Origin: UBA868 sp016776875
Lineage (GTDB): Bacteria; Pseudomonadota; Gammaproteobacteria; Arenicellales; UBA868
Assembly: GCA_051201585.1 (NCBI GenBank)
Contig: CP179198.1
Location: forward strand, 2,294,001 to 2,358,000
DNA length: 64,000 nt
Reading direction: 5' to 3'
Shown here: in pieces, positions 62,808-64,000 of the stretch
How the letters are laid out: every line of letters starts with the position of its first letter
Numbering within the stretch: the first letter of the stretch is position 1
Position numbers and translations under genes: made by a program
Notes under the pieces: generated by a model
What the model saw: only the letters and a program-made list of their open reading frames with translations
Told to the model about the DNA's origin: nothing
The model's database searches: none

Positions 62808-63722
62808 ATGAGTAGCTCCCTTTACTACAAGAAAAGTCGATTGAAACAGCTACGTGCGTTTTGTTACACCGCACGGTTGGGCAGTATTTCCCGGGCGGCC
62901 GAAAGTTTGTTCTTAAGTCAGCCGTCTGTGTCTTTACAAATCCAAGCGCTCGAGCGAGAACTGGGAACCACCCTTTTTGAGCGCCGGGGACCCAACATCC
63001 GACTCACGACACAAGGGGAAACGCTTTTAGATCTCGCCTTTCCACTCGTACACGGTGTCGACACCATCGGCGATTCGTTCGCGGGCGAAATCGGAAACCT
63101 GAACCAGGGTGAAGTCAATATTGCCGCAGGAGAATCAACAATCCTTTATCTGCTGCCCGAGCCGTTAAAGAAATTTAAGAAGTCTTTTCCAAAAGTCAAA
63201 ATAAAACTTCACAACGTTACCGGACGAGACGGCATGAAAATGCTGCGCGCGGGCGATGCAGACTTCGCGGTAGGCCCACCGACTCTTGGCGCGTCAGAAG
63301 ATCTGGACTACGTTCCCGTTGTGGACTTTAAAACGGTTTTGATTACGCCTCGCGGACATCCACTCGCGAAAAAGACGAGCAGGAATATCAAACTCGAGGA
63401 CATAGAACCTTTCGGCTTAATTTTGCCACCGCGAAATCTCGCCACCTGGCAAATGGTCAAAACGGTGTTCAATGAACACTCCGTCAACTACTCGGTTACC
63501 CTTGAAGCCGGCGGTTGGGAAGTCATTAAGAAATATGTTGAACTCGGCCTTGGAATCTCCATCGTCACCTCGATCTGTATTGATGGCTCCGAGAAGGTTT
63601 CTCAAATCTCGCTGGACAAATTTTTCCCCGATCGAAGTTATGGGGTTGTGACCCAGCAAAAAAAGTATCTCTCGCCACAAGCACGGCAATTTATTGCTCT
63701 TGTCACTTCCAAGGCCGCTTAA
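62808..63722 (+). CDS. LysR-family transcriptional regulator, CysB-like
   Basis: This 304-residue regulator has an N-terminal winged helix (ISRAAESLFLSQPSVSLQIQ) and a periplasmic-binding-like effector domain (VNIAAGESTILYLLPEPLKK, then GLGISIVTSICIDG). It is divergent from aceA across 200 AT-rich bases (62608-62807), so control of aceA is likely. The layout is similar to the CysB/Cbl subfamily, but the effector is unknown. Confidence 0.87.
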   Translation: MSSSLYYKKSRLKQLRAFCYTARLGSISRAAESLFLSQPSVSLQIQALERELGTTLFERRGPNIRLTTQGETLLDLAFPLVHGVDTIGDSFAGEIGNLNQGEVNIAAGESTILYLLPEPLKKFKKSFPKVKIKLHNVTGRDGMKMLRAGDADFAVGPPTLGASEDLDYVPVVDFKTVLITPRGHPLAKKTSRNIKLEDIEPFGLILPPRNLATWQMVKTVFNEHSVNYSVTLEAGGWEVIKKYVELGLGISIVTSICIDGSEKVSQISLDKFFPDRSYGVVTQQKKYLSPQARQFIALVTSKAA

Positions 63723-63814
63723 AACCGCTCCAATCAGAGCCAGTTCTGGATTGATTGATAACCGGAATTCGCATTAATTTATAATACGCGCTGAATATCG
63801 CTTGTTTTAACCCT

Positions 63815-64000
63815 ATGCTCAATCGCTCCTCACACGTTAAAGCGACCCTACCGGTCCTTGCCTTTTTCTTAATGATCCTGACAAGTAGCGAAAGTGTTGC
63901 GGTTCAGAAGTTAGATATTTGTTACAACTTCAGCTGTAAGACAAAAGAGCCAATTGAATTGTCATCAGAGGAGTGGCGAAGCGTGATTGGCTGGTTCTAT
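63815..64000 (+). CDS. Secreted protein, 5' part only, unknown
   Basis: A frame opens at ATG 63815 and runs off the right edge (62 residues visible). It starts with a signal-peptide-like region (VLAFFLMILTSSESVA). The mature part begins QKLDICYNFSCKTKEPIEL, with a CYNxxC motif that I recall from uncharacterised gammaproteobacterial periplasmic proteins. Function cannot be assigned from this fragment. Confidence 0.6.
   Translation, partial: MLNRSSHVKATLPVLAFFLMILTSSESVAVQKLDICYNFSCKTKEPIELSSEEWRSVIGWFY

Noticed and set aside
1..64000. tRNA, rRNA, CRISPR arrays, insertion sequences, prophage or defence genes
   Set aside because: No cloverleaf-like sequence, regular spaced repeats, transposase, integrase, phage structural gene or nuclease-type defence protein was recognised on either strand.

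Overview
The window reads as the chromosome of a free-living, probably marine gammaproteobacterium with a methylotrophic and methylated-compound lifestyle. The gammaproteobacterial placement is an inference from the housekeeping genes (hda next to pgsA, purM-purN, clpS-clpA, lgt, proS, aceA). No rRNA, tRNA, CRISPR array or insertion sequence was seen.

Bases 1-15000 look like a methanesulfonate (MSA) utilisation island. A msmABCD operon runs on the minus strand from 2986 to the left edge. The Rieske site of its alpha subunit has the unusual C-X-H-X26-C-X2-H spacing described for MSA monooxygenase. Upstream lie a PanB-like hydroxymethyltransferase with a histone-H1-like basic tail, a TauE/SafE sulfite exporter and a divergent LysR regulator. 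A sulfonate/nitrate-type ABC transporter with one binding protein, two permeases and two ATPases is followed by a Gld-type ABC exporter. The msmA and binding-protein promoters share the 12-mer TTGATTTGTAAA.

Bases 15000-26600 hold two divergent clusters. On the minus strand are a major facilitator and a three-subunit HcnABC/D-hydroxyproline-dehydrogenase-like flavoenzyme. On the plus strand are an enolase-superfamily enzyme, a DapA-family lyase/deaminase, a dimethylglycine/sarcosine-dehydrogenase-type demethylase, an MttB-family protein without pyrrolysine and a D-cysteine-desulfhydrase/cysteate-lyase-like PLP enzyme. Together they suggest catabolism of N-methylated amino or imino acids, with methyl groups passed to folate.

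Bases 26690-32862 carry serine-cycle genes: mcl-mtkA-mtkB on the minus strand, divergent from ppc. With aceA (isocitrate lyase) near the right edge, an ICL-positive serine cycle is the natural sink for the C1 units made upstream.

From 32967 on the content is mostly ordinary: dinB; an operon of M24 creatinase-like, unknown, amidinotransferase and M20 genes; lgt; acetoacetyl-CoA synthetase; the large NAD-glutamate dehydrogenase; proS; an orphan TolC/HlyD pair; yihY; a LysM lipoprotein with cysteine-rich repeats; arsC; hda/pgsA; purMN; clpSA; aceA; and a LysR gene.

A striking window-wide feature is that every broken reading frame (LysR 5544, enolase 19469, NAD-GDH with three breaks, HlyD, ClpA, and the PanB tail) is broken at an AGCT tetramer. 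In each case, duplicating the A and/or T of AGCT explains the shift, and removing the extra base restores a family-typical protein. A consensus error at a modified AGCT site is the simplest explanation. The affected genes are therefore annotated as full-length CDSs with apparent frameshifts.
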